From contig JAJGOT010000167.1 of assembly GCA_022457155.1 (NCBI GenBank), positions 605,001 through 669,000 on the forward strand: DNA of 64,000 nt, given 5' to 3'. Made by a program: the position numbers and the translations under genes. Below the pieces are notes generated by a model. That model was not told the DNA's origin. It saw only the letters and a program-made list of their open reading frames with translations, and did not search any database. This document shows, one piece after another, positions 32,801 through 37,556 of this stretch. Every line of letters starts with the position of its first letter. Within the stretch, counting starts at the first letter, position 1. The stretch comes from Cladopsammia gracilis (taxonomy: Eukaryota; Cnidaria; Anthozoa; Scleractinia; Dendrophylliidae).

Positions 32801-34285
32801 TGGAAGCTCTATCATGTCATATGTACAACTAGCTGCTTTATGACCAGTAAATTCGCACTCTACTCCTCACCCTAATTATGTTTTTTATTTTTTATCTTTT
32901 TCTTTGTATTTGGCACTGAAAAGCCCCTTTGGGGAAGTGGTCAATAAACGTATGTATGTATGTATGTATGTATGTTTCTTCCAGAGGAGACCTGAAAATG
33001 CACCCTTAAATCGTAAAAAAAATTATAAATAACATTCCAATAATTCGTTGTCCCAATAATTTTTACCGAATATCAAAAAAGGAGAGTGCGCCCCTCCCGG
33101 AGTGATAAAAAGAAGAACTTTTATTTCATTTGTGTTTAATTGATTAACATTTTCTATTCATTTTCAGGAATCGTCCTGGAATACCTCGATTACAAGTTAT
33201 TCGTCACCCCGAGTTTATTCCGTGTGGCTCGTGTGTTCAGAATAGGCCGACTGCTGCGGTTTTATAAAGGTGCACGCGGGATTCGCAGGCTTCTGTTTGC
33301 TCTTGTCATCTCTCTGCCAGCACTGTTCAACATCGGAGCTTTGCTGTTTCTTGTCATGTTCATTTACGCTATAATTGGAATGTCATCGTTTGGTTATGTT
33401 AAAAAGACTGGCGCGTTAGATGATGTGGTGAACTTTGAAACGTTTGGTAGCAGTATGCTACTTTTATTCAGACTTTCCACTTCTGCAGGGTGGAATGATG
33501 TTCTTGAACCACTGTTAATCAAGCCACCGGATTGTGATGAAAATTACATGAGACAACCGAGTGGGAACTGCGGGATACCATGGCTGGCCATCCTATACTT
33601 CATGTCATTCATTCTTTTAACTTTCTTGATCATCATCAACATGTATATAGCCATTATTTTGGAAAATCTTAGTCAAGCACATCAACAGGACGAGGTTGGA
33701 ATTACGGACGATGATCTTGAAATGTTTTATGCTCAATGGGAGCGTTATGATCCGAATGCAACTCAATATATTCTTTATTCGGAGTTGTCTGATTTCGTGG
33801 ACAATCTTGAGCCGCCGTTGAGAATTCCTCACCCCAATAAATTTGCGTGTATACATTTGAATATTCCTATCAAACAAGGCGATAGAATTCACTGTTTTGA
33901 TGTCATGCAAGCTTTGGTGCGAAGAGTTATTGGTGAAATTGAAGAAGAGGATTCTGTAGCGTTTGAGCTTATGAAATCCAGAATGGAGCATCATTTTGTC
34001 AGCGCGTTCCCAAAACGCGCGAAAACGCAAACAGAAAGCACAACTTTGAAAAGAATTCAAGAAATTCGTGCAGCTACGATCATTCAGCGGTCGTACAGGG
34101 AGTACCGCTTTCAGTTAGAACTGAGAAGATTTAGACTTCAAAAAAATCACCACCTAGAACATAGTGCATCTTCCATGACAGAAGATGGGCCATCCGGGAA
34201 TGTTGAAATTACGGTGCAAGAACGAAGGCCTGGAAGTGGGGCACGTGATACTATTGTTATTATCCCGGATGACAGCATGGCGTGA
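2568..34285 (+). CDS. Nav2: voltage-gated sodium channel alpha subunit, Nav2 (DEEA) type, 25 exons
   Basis: Pore-forming plasma-membrane channel with four homologous six-helix domains, opened by depolarisation. Coding exons: 2568-2780, 7949-8076, 8196-8276, 8888-9016, 9647-9738, 9917-10111, 10800-10860, 11357-11498, 12847-12984, 13632-14465, 15224-15412, 17471-17622, 17934-18123, 18419-18650, 18976-19061, 19781-20113, 20447-20620, 22008-22133, 26139-26402, 27076-27129, 27856-27993, 28336-28449, 28650-28788, 29528-29659, 33168-34285. The sum is 5454 nt, 1817 residues, near the usual Nav length. Filter residues D339, E818, E1257 and A1552 spell DEEA, which is known from Nav2 channels that admit Ca2+ or discriminate poorly, unlike DEKA Nav1. 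The III-IV linker has an IFL version of the IFM inactivation latch. The C-terminus has an EF-hand-like region and an IQ-like motif. Exon sizes 129, 92, 54 and 138 nt match those I recall for vertebrate SCN genes. Exon model is by eye, without transcript data. Confidence 0.96.
2781..7948 (+). other. intron 1 (5.2 kb)
   Basis: No exon-like sequence seen. It contains a (GT)n run near 3620-3640 and several copies, in both orientations, of a TTCTCGTCCCCAGAGCTC-type repeat end (about 5006, 5986-6021, 6190, 6215), i.e. degraded MITE termini. The open frames at 6107-6557 overlap these repeats and look non-coding. Confidence 0.7.
5986..6021. repeat. hairpin of a dispersed repeat end
   Basis: TTCTCGTCTCCAGAGCTC is followed after a short loop by its near-perfect inverse ending GGGGACGAGAA. 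Single-arm relatives lie at 5006 and about 6190-6265. Probably abutting ends of an inverted-repeat transposon. Confidence 0.6.
7949..8076 (+). CDS. Nav2 exon 2: pre-S1 of domain I
   Basis: Residues 72-113. The stretch [20 protein letters not shown] matches the invariant IFRFSA..ALY..SPFNPLR region before DI-S1. The acceptor is tttttcag. I end the exon at 8076, phase 2, because the intron then begins GTATCCTTTT, the U12 donor consensus. The stronger-looking U2-type donors at 8088 (phase 1) and 8125 would break phase or insert about 16 residues before S1. Confidence 0.85.
8077..8195 (+). other. intron 2: U12-type (minor spliceosome), GT-AG
   Basis: 119 nt. The 5' end is GTATCCTTTT, the branch-site match TTTCCTTAAC lies at 8176-8185, and AG at 8194-8195 is about 11 nt past the branch A. 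There is no polypyrimidine tract next to the AG. Same place and phase (2) as vertebrate SCN intron 2, which is a known U12 AT-AC intron. The coral version has GT-AG ends. Confidence 0.85.
8196..8276 (+). CDS. Nav2 exon 3: DI-S1
   Basis: Residues 114-140 plus two bases of 141. [19 protein letters not shown] is helix S1 of domain I with the conserved NC pair, then an acidic APEEPE loop. Donor gtaagt, phase 2. Confidence 0.9.
8277..8887 (+). other. intron 3
   Basis: 611 nt; the only notable content is the 28-30-bp minisatellite at 8400-8575. Confidence 0.8.
8400..8575. repeat. 28-30-bp minisatellite
   Basis: About six imperfect copies of a unit containing AAAACATGTAACCGGTGCC followed by GAGCGCGGG. 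The last three are nearly identical, the first ones diverged. Confidence 0.85.
8888..9016 (+). CDS. Nav2 exon 4: DI-S2 and S3
   Basis: Residues 141-183. Contains S2 ([20 protein letters not shown]) and the [11 protein letters not shown] signature of S3. 129 nt, the size I recall for the homologous vertebrate exon; phase 2 at both ends. Confidence 0.95.
9105..9408. mobile_element. MITE with GGTTCCCACT termini (intron 4)
   Basis: Ends are inverted copies: TAAGCTTGGTTCCCACT at left, and TAAGGGCTGGTTCCCACT read on the other strand at right. The interior is built from GGAAGC/GAATCGG hexamers in opposite orientations, so the whole element can fold. No coding capacity. The rest of the 630-nt intron holds nothing I recognise. 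Confidence 0.75.
9647..9738 (+). CDS. Nav2 exon 5: DI-S4 voltage sensor
   Basis: Residues 184-214. [15 protein letters not shown] carries four arginines at every third position. 92 nt, the size of the vertebrate exon 5 that exists as mutually exclusive neonatal/adult versions; I see no second copy here. Confidence 0.95.
9917..10111 (+). CDS. Nav2 exon 6: DI-S5 and turret
   Basis: Residues 215-279. [20 protein letters not shown] is the S4-S5 linker into S5 ([18 protein letters not shown]), followed by a Cys-containing extracellular turret. Donor gtaagt, phase 1. Confidence 0.95.
10112..10799 (+). other. intron 6 with poly-G run
   Basis: 688 nt. A G-run of about 21 bases near 10219-10241 is the only notable feature; no transposon ends recognised. 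Confidence 0.7.
10800..10860 (+). CDS. Nav2 exon 7: DI turret
   Basis: Residues 280-299. [20 protein letters not shown] matches the conserved L.CGNSS.AG element of the DI extracellular loop. Only 61 nt, recognised by this match and its two good splice sites. Confidence 0.93.
10861..11356 (+). other. intron 7
   Basis: 496 nt with one poly-G run near 11045-11060; otherwise nothing recognised. Confidence 0.7.
11357..11498 (+). CDS. Nav2 exon 8: DI pore loop, filter Asp
   Basis: Residues 300-347. [20 protein letters not shown] precedes [11 protein letters not shown]. Asp339 is the DI selectivity residue, as in all Nav channels. Donor gtaagt, phase 0. Confidence 0.97.
11499..12846 (+). other. 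intron 8
   Basis: 1348 nt, mostly the element at 11714-12728. The open frames within it have no homology I recognise. Confidence 0.7.
11714..12728. mobile_element. about 1-kb TIR element, TTTTAACCCATT ends
   Basis: The left end TTTTAACCCATTGACTCC and right end GGAGCGAATGGGTTAAAA are inverted repeats with two mismatches. Both flanks show TATC, a possible 4-bp target duplication. No transposase frame seen, so probably non-autonomous. Confidence 0.65.
12847..12984 (+). CDS. Nav2 exon 9: DI-S6
   Basis: Residues 348-393. The [20 protein letters not shown] helix lines the inner pore and leads into SYQQE, the start of the I-II linker. 138 nt, phase 0. Confidence 0.96.
12985..13631 (+). other. intron 9
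   Basis: 647 nt, AT-rich; nothing recognised. Overlapping short frames at 13151-13537 have no splice or homology support. Confidence 0.7.
13632..14465 (+). CDS. Nav2 exon 10: I-II linker and DII-S1
   Basis: Residues 394-671, the long cytoplasmic I-II linker as one exon of 834 nt. It has a Cys cluster ([10 protein letters not shown], possible palmitoylation, inferred), a Ser/Pro/Gly-rich stretch ([19 protein letters not shown]) flanked by Lys/Arg that looks like kinase substrate, then the conserved [20 protein letters not shown] start of DII-S1 and the HGM motif. Confidence 0.95.
14466..15223 (+). other. intron 10
   Basis: 758 nt; contains the TAG-type microsatellite at 14565-14760, otherwise nothing recognised. 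Confidence 0.8.
14565..14760. repeat. (TAG)n-type microsatellite
   Basis: Long imperfect AGT/TAG trinucleotide tract with TTGTAG and AGAAGT variant blocks. A tyrosine-rich open frame on the minus strand here is only an artefact of the repeat. Confidence 0.95.
15224..15412 (+). CDS. Nav2 exon 11: DII-S2, S3 and start of S4
   Basis: Residues 672-734. S2 ([15 protein letters not shown]), S3 with [10 protein letters not shown], then LSVLRTLRL, the first arginines of S4; S4 is split by the following phase-0 intron. Confidence 0.96.
15838..17418. mobile_element. pogo/Tigger-like MITE (TA target site)
   Basis: Perfect inverted ends, CAGTCGAACCTGTATATAAC and its reverse complement, directly flanked by TA on both sides. 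CAGTC.AACC ends with TA duplication are typical of pogo/Tigger (Tc1/mariner). The interior repeats TATTAAGCGGCCACC-type subterminal motifs. Subtracting the nested insert and one TTAA gives about 858 bp, too short for a transposase. Confidence 0.85.
16645..17363. mobile_element. piggyBac-like MITE nested in the pogo-like element
   Basis: 719 bp with inverted ends GGTTACAGTGTACCTTC, flanked on both sides by TTAA (16641-16644 and 17364-17367), the piggyBac target duplication. Removing it restores the host repeat motif TATTAAGCGGCCA. No transposase frame. Confidence 0.87.
17471..17622 (+). CDS. Nav2 exon 12: DII-S4 end and S5
   Basis: Residues 735-784. [10 protein letters not shown] completes S4, then the S4-S5 linker and S5 ([19 protein letters not shown]). 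Donor gtaata, phase 2. Confidence 0.96.
17623..17933 (+). other. intron 12
   Basis: 311 nt; nothing recognised apart from its splice sites. Confidence 0.8.
17934..18123 (+). CDS. Nav2 exon 13: DII pore loop, filter Glu, S6
   Basis: Residues 785-848. [19 protein letters not shown] precedes [12 protein letters not shown], in which Glu818 is the DII filter residue, then the first part of S6. The turret is short. Confidence 0.97.
18348..18389. repeat. 19-bp-arm palindrome before exon 14
   Basis: AACTATAAAAAGATACAAT, loop TAAA, then the exact inverse. It ends 29 nt before the exon 14 acceptor side, in the zone where the branch point would lie, so a transcript hairpin could affect this 295-nt intron's splicing. 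The same intron has an ACAGTCAAACC pogo-like end fragment near 18225. Confidence 0.8.
18419..18650 (+). CDS. Nav2 exon 14: end of DII-S6, II-III linker
   Basis: Residues 849-925. [17 protein letters not shown] ends S6 and opens the linker, basic and Ser-rich ([20 protein letters not shown]). Donor gtaact, phase 1. Confidence 0.93.
18651..18975 (+). other. intron 14
   Basis: 325 nt; nothing recognised. Confidence 0.75.
18976..19061 (+). CDS. Nav2 exon 15: II-III linker
   Basis: Residues 926-954 ([20 protein letters not shown]...). Not conserved enough to recognise alone; accepted because both splice sites are good (tttttag, gtgagt) and it joins phase 1 to phase 0. Skipping it would break the frame. 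Confidence 0.8.
19062..19780 (+). other. intron 15 with (TA)n
   Basis: 719 nt. A pure TA microsatellite lies at about 19550-19598; flanking GC-rich sequence shows CCTCGCGAAGCTCG / CGCTACGCTCGG repeat-like motifs. No exon seen. Confidence 0.8.
19550..19598. repeat. (TA)n microsatellite
   Basis: About 24 uninterrupted TA units. Confidence 0.95.
19781..20113 (+). CDS. Nav2 exon 16: II-III linker and DIII-S1
   Basis: Residues 955-1065. Ser/Thr-rich linker, then the Cys cluster [14 protein letters not shown] typical of the region before Nav DIII, then [20 protein letters not shown], start of DIII-S1. 333 nt, phase 0. Confidence 0.95.
20114..20446 (+). other. intron 16
   Basis: 333 nt; nothing recognised. 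Confidence 0.75.
20447..20620 (+). CDS. Nav2 exon 17: DIII-S2 and S3 start
   Basis: Residues 1066-1123. [20 protein letters not shown] is S2, and [14 protein letters not shown] starts S3. Donor gtaagt, phase 0. Confidence 0.96.
20621..22007 (+). other. intron 17
   Basis: 1387 nt, AT-rich. Contains the candidate optional exon at 21250-21294; otherwise nothing recognised. Confidence 0.7.
21250..21294 (+). CDS. candidate optional 45-nt exon (17b) in DIII-S3
   Basis: [15 protein letters not shown], bounded by a strong acceptor (tattttcag) and donor (gtaaga), phase 0 at both ends, no stop. Joining exon 17 directly to exon 18 already gives canonical S3 length, so this would add 15 residues to the S3/S3-S4 loop of domain III. 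It begins with the same six bases (ATTTCC) as exon 18. Could be a cassette exon, a constitutive lineage insertion, or a decoy. Confidence 0.5.
22008..22133 (+). CDS. Nav2 exon 18: DIII-S3 end and S4
   Basis: Residues 1124-1165. [15 protein letters not shown] then [17 protein letters not shown], a voltage sensor with Arg every third residue, ending WEGMK. Homologous to SCN exon 18, which in vertebrates has alternative forms. Confidence 0.96.
22222..22465. mobile_element. foldback element with GGTTGTTC ends
   Basis: GGTTGTTCGAAAG followed by GATTAACGCTAATCCCGG at the left is repeated inverted and diverged at the right (near 22417-22465, ending TTTGAACAACCCGAC). About 240 bp, no coding capacity. 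Confidence 0.7.
22523..22805. repeat. 70-bp minisatellite
   Basis: Four copies of a unit containing TCATATGTGGGTTGAGTTTG and GAGGGTTTTTCTCCGGGTAC. Open frames spanning it are repeat artefacts. Confidence 0.9.
22973..25720 (+). mobile_element. hAT-like DNA transposon, decayed
   Basis: 2748 bp with perfect 12-bp inverted ends CAGGGCTTCAAG / CTTGAAGCCCTG, flanked by CGCCTG on both sides (22967-22972 and 25721-25726). Subterminal regions are rich in CCCTATATT motifs. It encodes the broken transposase at 23271-24743, and its 3' part repeats (about 24917-25212 resembles 25240-25510). hAT elements usually duplicate 8 bp; only 6 are seen here. Confidence 0.85.
23271..24743 (+). pseudogene. hAT-like transposase pseudogene
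   Basis: Pieces in several frames, broken by stops and frameshifts. The first piece has [15 protein letters not shown], then [13 protein letters not shown] and HVQCRWLTL; a middle piece reads [20 protein letters not shown]. The last piece (about 24324-24743) has [20 protein letters not shown] followed by DVEQSLS, like the C-terminal dimerisation segment of hAT transposases. Recognised by motif pattern; the exact family is unsure. Confidence 0.8.
26139..26402 (+). CDS. Nav2 exon 19: DIII-S5 and turret
   Basis: Residues 1166-1253. [20 protein letters not shown] then [20 protein letters not shown], a turret with NKTEC, and [16 protein letters not shown], the pore-helix start. Donor gtgagt, phase 0. 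Confidence 0.97.
26403..27075 (+). other. intron 19 with (AAT)n
   Basis: 673 nt. AAT repeats at about 26721-26735 and 26781-26826 flank a GGCCCTGTGCGCCTTATTGG segment that may be a SINE tail. Otherwise nothing recognised. Confidence 0.7.
27076..27129 (+). CDS. Nav2 exon 20: DIII filter Glu
   Basis: Residues 1254-1271, [18 protein letters not shown]. Glu1257 sits where Nav1 channels have the Na+-selecting Lys (ATFKGW). 54 nt, the size of the vertebrate homologue. Confidence 0.97.
27207..27745. repeat. 86-bp minisatellite (intron 20)
   Basis: Six near-identical copies (starts 27207, 27292, 27378, 27464, 27550, 27636) and a partial at 27722. The unit contains AAGGCGGACACTTCTCTAAG and GTGGCTCACTGGTCCCCGC. 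It starts after ACAGTCAACACTGC, so it probably expanded from a pogo-like transposon end. Takes up most of the 726-nt intron. Confidence 0.95.
27856..27993 (+). CDS. Nav2 exon 21: DIII-S6
   Basis: Residues 1272-1317. [20 protein letters not shown] then [13 protein letters not shown], highly conserved S6 and start of the inactivation linker. 138 nt. Confidence 0.97.
27994..28335 (+). other. intron 21
   Basis: 342 nt, ordinary GT-AG; nothing recognised. Confidence 0.75.
28336..28449 (+). CDS. Nav2 exon 22: III-IV linker, IFL inactivation motif
   Basis: Residues 1318-1355. [18 protein letters not shown] matches IFMTEEQKKYYNAMKK of vertebrate channels; the latch is IFL (1326-1328) instead of IFM. 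Then [11 protein letters not shown]. Donor gttagt, phase 0. Confidence 0.96.
28650..28788 (+). CDS. Nav2 exon 23: DIV-S1
   Basis: Residues 1356-1401 and one base of 1402. [20 protein letters not shown] is DIV-S1, then [11 protein letters not shown] end it at 28788, phase 1, where the intron starts ATATCCTTTC. Reading on gives a frame open to 28919 but loses all homology. Confidence 0.92.
28789..29527 (+). other. intron 23: U12-type AT-AC intron
   Basis: 739 nt. Starts ATATCCTTTC (U12 AT-AC donor), has TCCTTAAC at 29491-29498 (branch match) and ends in AC at 29527; no AG acceptor lies between the upstream in-frame TGA and the first codons of exon 24. The branch-to-AC distance of about 30 nt is longer than typical. 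With these ends exons 23+24 total 271 nt, the size I recall for the undivided vertebrate exon. Confidence 0.85.
28999..29297. repeat. G-rich minisatellite inside intron 23
   Basis: About a dozen copies of GGACCTGTAGTGAATGAGGT separated by G-runs of 4-10. Frames on the minus strand here (Pro/His/Ser-rich) are artefacts. Confidence 0.92.
29528..29659 (+). CDS. Nav2 exon 24: DIV-S2 and S3
   Basis: Residues 1402-1445. [20 protein letters not shown] then [20 protein letters not shown], clearly S2 and S3 of domain IV. Donor gtaagt, phase 1. Confidence 0.95.
29770..30062. repeat. 38-bp minisatellite, AAGCGGACACC motif
   Basis: About seven and a half copies of a unit AAGCGGACACCCCTGTACCG plus AGCGGACACCTCTCT. 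Related in motif to the pogo-like element in intron 11 and the intron 20 array. Confidence 0.93.
30214..30399. repeat. 93-bp tandem duplication
   Basis: Two almost identical copies starting GATTTAGGATGTTAACTTGG at 30214 and 30307, differing at very few bases, so recent. Confidence 0.9.
31900..32620 (-). mobile_element. Penelope-like element, 3' part, GIY-YIG endonuclease
   Basis: A minus-strand frame (32532-32056) encodes [20 protein letters not shown] followed by [11 protein letters not shown], the GIY-YIG nuclease of Penelope-like retroelements. The protein continues upstream in another frame to about 32618, so the copy is 5'-truncated and frameshifted. Its 3' tail (about 31946-31905) has CCCCTGAAGAAGG ... 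AACCGAAATATTGGG, typical of these elements. Confidence 0.85.
32662..32706. repeat. (CCCCCACCCA)n minisatellite
   Basis: Four to five copies; the complementary strand is G-rich and could form G-quadruplexes. Confidence 0.9.
33168..34285 (+). CDS. Nav2 exon 25: DIV-S4 to C-terminus
   Basis: Residues 1446-1817 and TGA-equivalent stop ending at 34285. S4 reads [20 protein letters not shown], then S5, pore [13 protein letters not shown] (Ala1552, DIV filter), S6 ([20 protein letters not shown]), an EF-hand-like segment ([16 protein letters not shown]), and an IQ-like motif [13 protein letters not shown] near 1750 for calmodulin (inferred). A single large last exon is usual for Nav genes. Confidence 0.97.
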
Positions 34286-34765
34286 TAGAATGTTTCTGAG
34301 CAAATAGCTAGTTATTTGCAAGAGTCAGCTTGCATGATTCTTTTCAATTGTTACCATCTTGTGTGTAAAGGTTTGCGAAGACCTAAAGCCTGTTGTTTGG
34401 GATAAAACCTTTGAATTTGCAACTACGTTCAACGTACTGGAACGTCGCAAAAGTAACCAAAAGTTTTCCTTCAAAATATAGAGTTTCGAATTTTGCTGGT
34501 TGCTCACTAATTTACTGAAACGAATCCCTTTTTACTCGCGTACATCTTCAATCATTTAAATTTTTTCTTTCTCAAGTTGGTTATTGGAACTTTTATATGT
34601 TCCTCCGCGTTAGTTTTAAATTGCACTTACCAAATTCAGAAGTCGCCGAAATGAAAGAATTGAGCTATTTTTTAAACGGCACGATTGGGGTTCCTCTCTA
34701 CCGACTAAACGTTCTGTGCAAGCGTCAATCACAATTTGTAAATAAAAGATTGTTTTTAGACTTTG
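34286..34765 (+). other. 3' UTR of the channel gene
   Basis: About 480 nt from the stop to a likely cleavage site just past the AATAAA at 34741. The open frame at 34597-34782 in it has no support. Confidence 0.65.
34741..34746 (+). terminator. polyadenylation signal AATAAA
   Basis: AATAAA 455 nt after the stop, followed by a T/GT-rich stretch (TTTGCGTCTGTTTT) suited to a downstream element. Confidence 0.7.
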
Positions 34766-34990
34766 CGTCTGTTTTAATTTAGGGTGATTTCTAATGGCTG
34801 TATTCTAGATCTGAAATACCATAGGAATATGTAACATAGCCTCCTTTTAAGGAAATTTAGACTGTTAGCTCTACCTATTAAGTCAATCGAGTGGGCGAGC
34901 TAATCACGAAAACACTCAGCTCGGCGAGTTCCTCCTTTCCCTGTCTACCTCTTCCTCAAAATTATATCATTACTTATTCCAGAATAGCAA

Positions 34991-35160
34991 AGGCCATTTC
35001 CGAGTTGCTTTTTGTCTCGTTATCAAGCGAAGCTTGGTGCACAACCTTTCATATGAAAATTAGTTTTCATTCACATGTAAATAAAACTAATTTTCACATG
35101 AAAGGTTGTGCACCAAGCTTTGCTTTGATAACGAGACAAAAAGCAACTCGGAAATGGCCT
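34991..35160. repeat. 170-bp near-perfect palindrome
   Basis: AGGCCATTTCCGAGTTGCTT at the left and its inverse at 35141-35160; arms of about 75-80 bp differ at only a few bases around a small centre. No coding role. Likely an intact foldback MITE. Confidence 0.9.
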
Positions 35161-36483
35161 ATGGCTTCATCGCTTCTTGTCAAAAACGGTTTTCACTTCC
35201 ACGAGGACGATCAAACAATGAACTCTTCTCGCGAATTTATTTAATTGGAAAATTTGAAGGAAAACACCCTCATTTGGCACGAAATTTAATGAACTTATTT
35301 AATGAAAACACCTTCATTTGGCATAAAATTTAATGAAATGGCTCAAAATTTAATGAACTTTTTCTCTGATTTGAAAAACAGTCCGGCTAGCGTTGATAAT
35401 GAGCAAATGTTCACCGTCTACAAAAAGACCTAACCAATGTCATAATGAAAATTGTTAGCAGTCTTTTGCAAAGTCATGTTAGATTATATTTTTAGCATTT
35501 TTAGGAATCATTTTCCATATCTTTTAGTAATGAATTTGTTAGATGTACAGGTGTGGGAGGGCTGACAATTGAAAATAATTTTTTCATATTGAAAATCGAA
35601 AAAGGAATAAAATCATAGTATCTGATTCGCAAAAAAGTGGTGGGGCCGCGGCCCTACCAGCCCCTCCCCCTCCGCGGTCCCTGAAGTAAGACCCCCTGCA
35701 TGCCACCCTATTTTCAAAGCACGTGACTAAGCGCCTTCAAAGGCTTTTTTGAAAAAGAACCGGCGTCTATTGAGAAAAATTATTGGTGTGGATGCATGCG
35801 CCTTAAATTCTTGTTAATTATCTCTCAAAGTTTTATTCGTGCAAGTATTGAATGATAATGTCATATTGAAGCAAAAGAATAAAGGAAATTCAGAAGAACT
35901 TCATTTGATATCCAATATTCAAGAAATAAAAATGAAAATTTTAGGTGGAAGAGCTCGCTCGGTTTACAGAATAGTCATCTCAAGTGATAGTTTAGATCTC
36001 CTATTAAAATGTAAAACTACAACATATCAGAGATTTTTTTATCAGAACCTGTAGCGTATGCATGGAACATTTTGTGTATTCTTTAAAACCAGTTTACAGT
36101 TGTGAAGATCCCCGGCTGTACGTTCACCTAGCACAGTTGGTAAGTCGCTAGCGCATGCGCACAGACGTATCCAACTTCCTTGCTCCCCACGGGCCTCCCC
36201 ACGGTAAAACATTCTTAACTTTAATTACTATTTTAAAATTAGGGCGCGCAGTAATTGGCTAAACGTAGATGCGGGTCCCCTGACATTGTTTATTTCCTCA
36301 TGTTAAGATGTTTCGATACGGTTTTCTGGACTGAGACCATACCTACATATTTCAATCGGCCTTTAAGCGGTCTTTTCCAAGTCTGGCCAACGTGAAATTT
36401 TCACTATTAACTGGTTTTGAATTGAAGTTTGGCTAAATGTATATTTTGGTAAAGTCGATATTACCATGACGACGACGCTCTCA

Positions 36484-36955
36484 TTAATTTGGATTCAACT
36501 CTCAGGCACTCTTACTAACTCTCGTGCACTCTCGGAGAGTTTGGTCTCTCGTCAACTCTCGCTCTCGGCCTCAACTCTCGTGCACTCTCGTCAACTCTCG
36601 TACACTCTCGGAGAGTTTGGATTCTCGTCAACTCTCACTCTCATTAATAGTCTATTTCCGACTTACCTTATTTGCATGTGAATGAAAACTTATTTTTGCA
36701 TCTAGCCTCGCTTTGATAGAGAGGCTAAAGGCAACTCTGGCACGCTCATTAACTCTCGTGCACTCTCGGAGGGTTTGGACTGTCGTAAACTCTCGCTTTC
36801 GGCCTCAACTCTCAGGCACTCTCGTCAACTCTCGCCAGTGCACTCTCGTCAACTCTCGCTCTCATTTGGCCACAACTCTCAGACAGTCTTATTGACTCTC
36901 GTGCACTCTCGGAGGGTTTGGACTCTCGTCAACTCTCGCTCCGGCGGCCTCAACT
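36484..36955. repeat. CTCTCG-type satellite, left part
   Basis: Imperfect 9-mers (CAACTCTCG, CACTCTCGT) and longer blocks with CTCTCGGAGAGTTTGGA. A spacer lies around 36650-36735. Open frames here are repeat artefacts. Confidence 0.88.
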
Positions 36956-36970
36956 TCGGAGAGGCTGATT

Positions 36971-37422
36971 TCCCTTTCGTAAACGGTCGATGCCATTTTT
37001 AACGGTCGATGCCATTGTTAGCATTCATTAGTAACCAAGCCTTTTGTAATGGTCGATGCTATTTCTCTCTAGTTTATGCCTGGATTGGGACGAAAATAGG
37101 CTATCATTATTAGATAAAATTGGGCCTAGGTAAAGCGATTATTAGATCTAAGCTAGATTCGCGGTTAGGTAAGATTTAGTGTTTGGGTGACCCGTTATCG
37201 ATATATATTAAGAAAAGCATCAGTTATAATTAAATTTTTTTGGGTTTGCCGGATCAACCCAGTGGTCTAGTGGTAAAGGAGAGATGTTAGCATGCAGAGG
37301 TTCCGGGTTCGATTCTAGGTAATTAATTGCATTTTTCTTTTTCTGAAAGAACAAAATAATTTTAAAATTGATGAAAATTTTTCTTAGTGTCGCTAAAATG
37401 GCATCGACCGTTTACGAAAGGG
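36971..37422. mobile_element. TIR element inserted in the satellite
   Basis: Inverted ends: CCCTTTCGTAAACGGTCGAT at 36971, and its inverse at right (ends CGTTTACGAAAGGGG near 37422); about 28 bp match. The AACGGTCGATGCCATT motif is repeated inside the left end. Target duplication not clear. Carries a tRNA-like segment. Confidence 0.8.
37250..37318 (+). other. tRNA-like segment (pseudo-tRNA or SINE head)
   Basis: GTGGTCTAGTGGTAAAGGAG resembles a pol III A box, and GGGTTCGATTC 30 nt on is a good B box. T-stem pairing is imperfect and I cannot fold an acceptor stem, so it is not a functional tRNA. Confidence 0.5.
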
Positions 37423-37431
37423 GCAACTGCC

Positions 37432-37556
37432 TCGGAGAGTTTGGATTCTCGTCAACTCTCGCTCTCCATAAAATTAATTTGGATTCAACTCTCAGACACT
37501 CTCATTAACTCTCGTGCACTCTCGGAGAGTTTGGACACTCAAAAAAATCTCGCTCA
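37432..37556. repeat. CTCTCG-type satellite, right part
   Basis: Continuation of the same satellite (CTCTCGTCAACTCTCG blocks) after the TIR element. Confidence 0.85.

Larger units (their letters stand above)
29660..33167 (+). other. intron 24 (3.5 kb)
   Basis: Holds the 38-bp minisatellite (29770-30062), a 93-bp tandem duplication (30214-30399), a G-run with GAATTGGT repeats (31650-31745), an antisense Penelope-like fragment (31900-32620), a CCCCCACCCA array (32662-32706) and a LINE/SINE-like tail ending in (GTAT)n (about 32915-32976). A GACAGCTGTCGTTTAAATTG fragment near 31360 resembles the dispersed family at 40144. Confidence 0.8.

Noticed and set aside
37250..37318. Functional tRNA gene
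   Set aside because: Good A and B boxes, but T-stem mispairs and no acceptor stem; kept only as tRNA-like.
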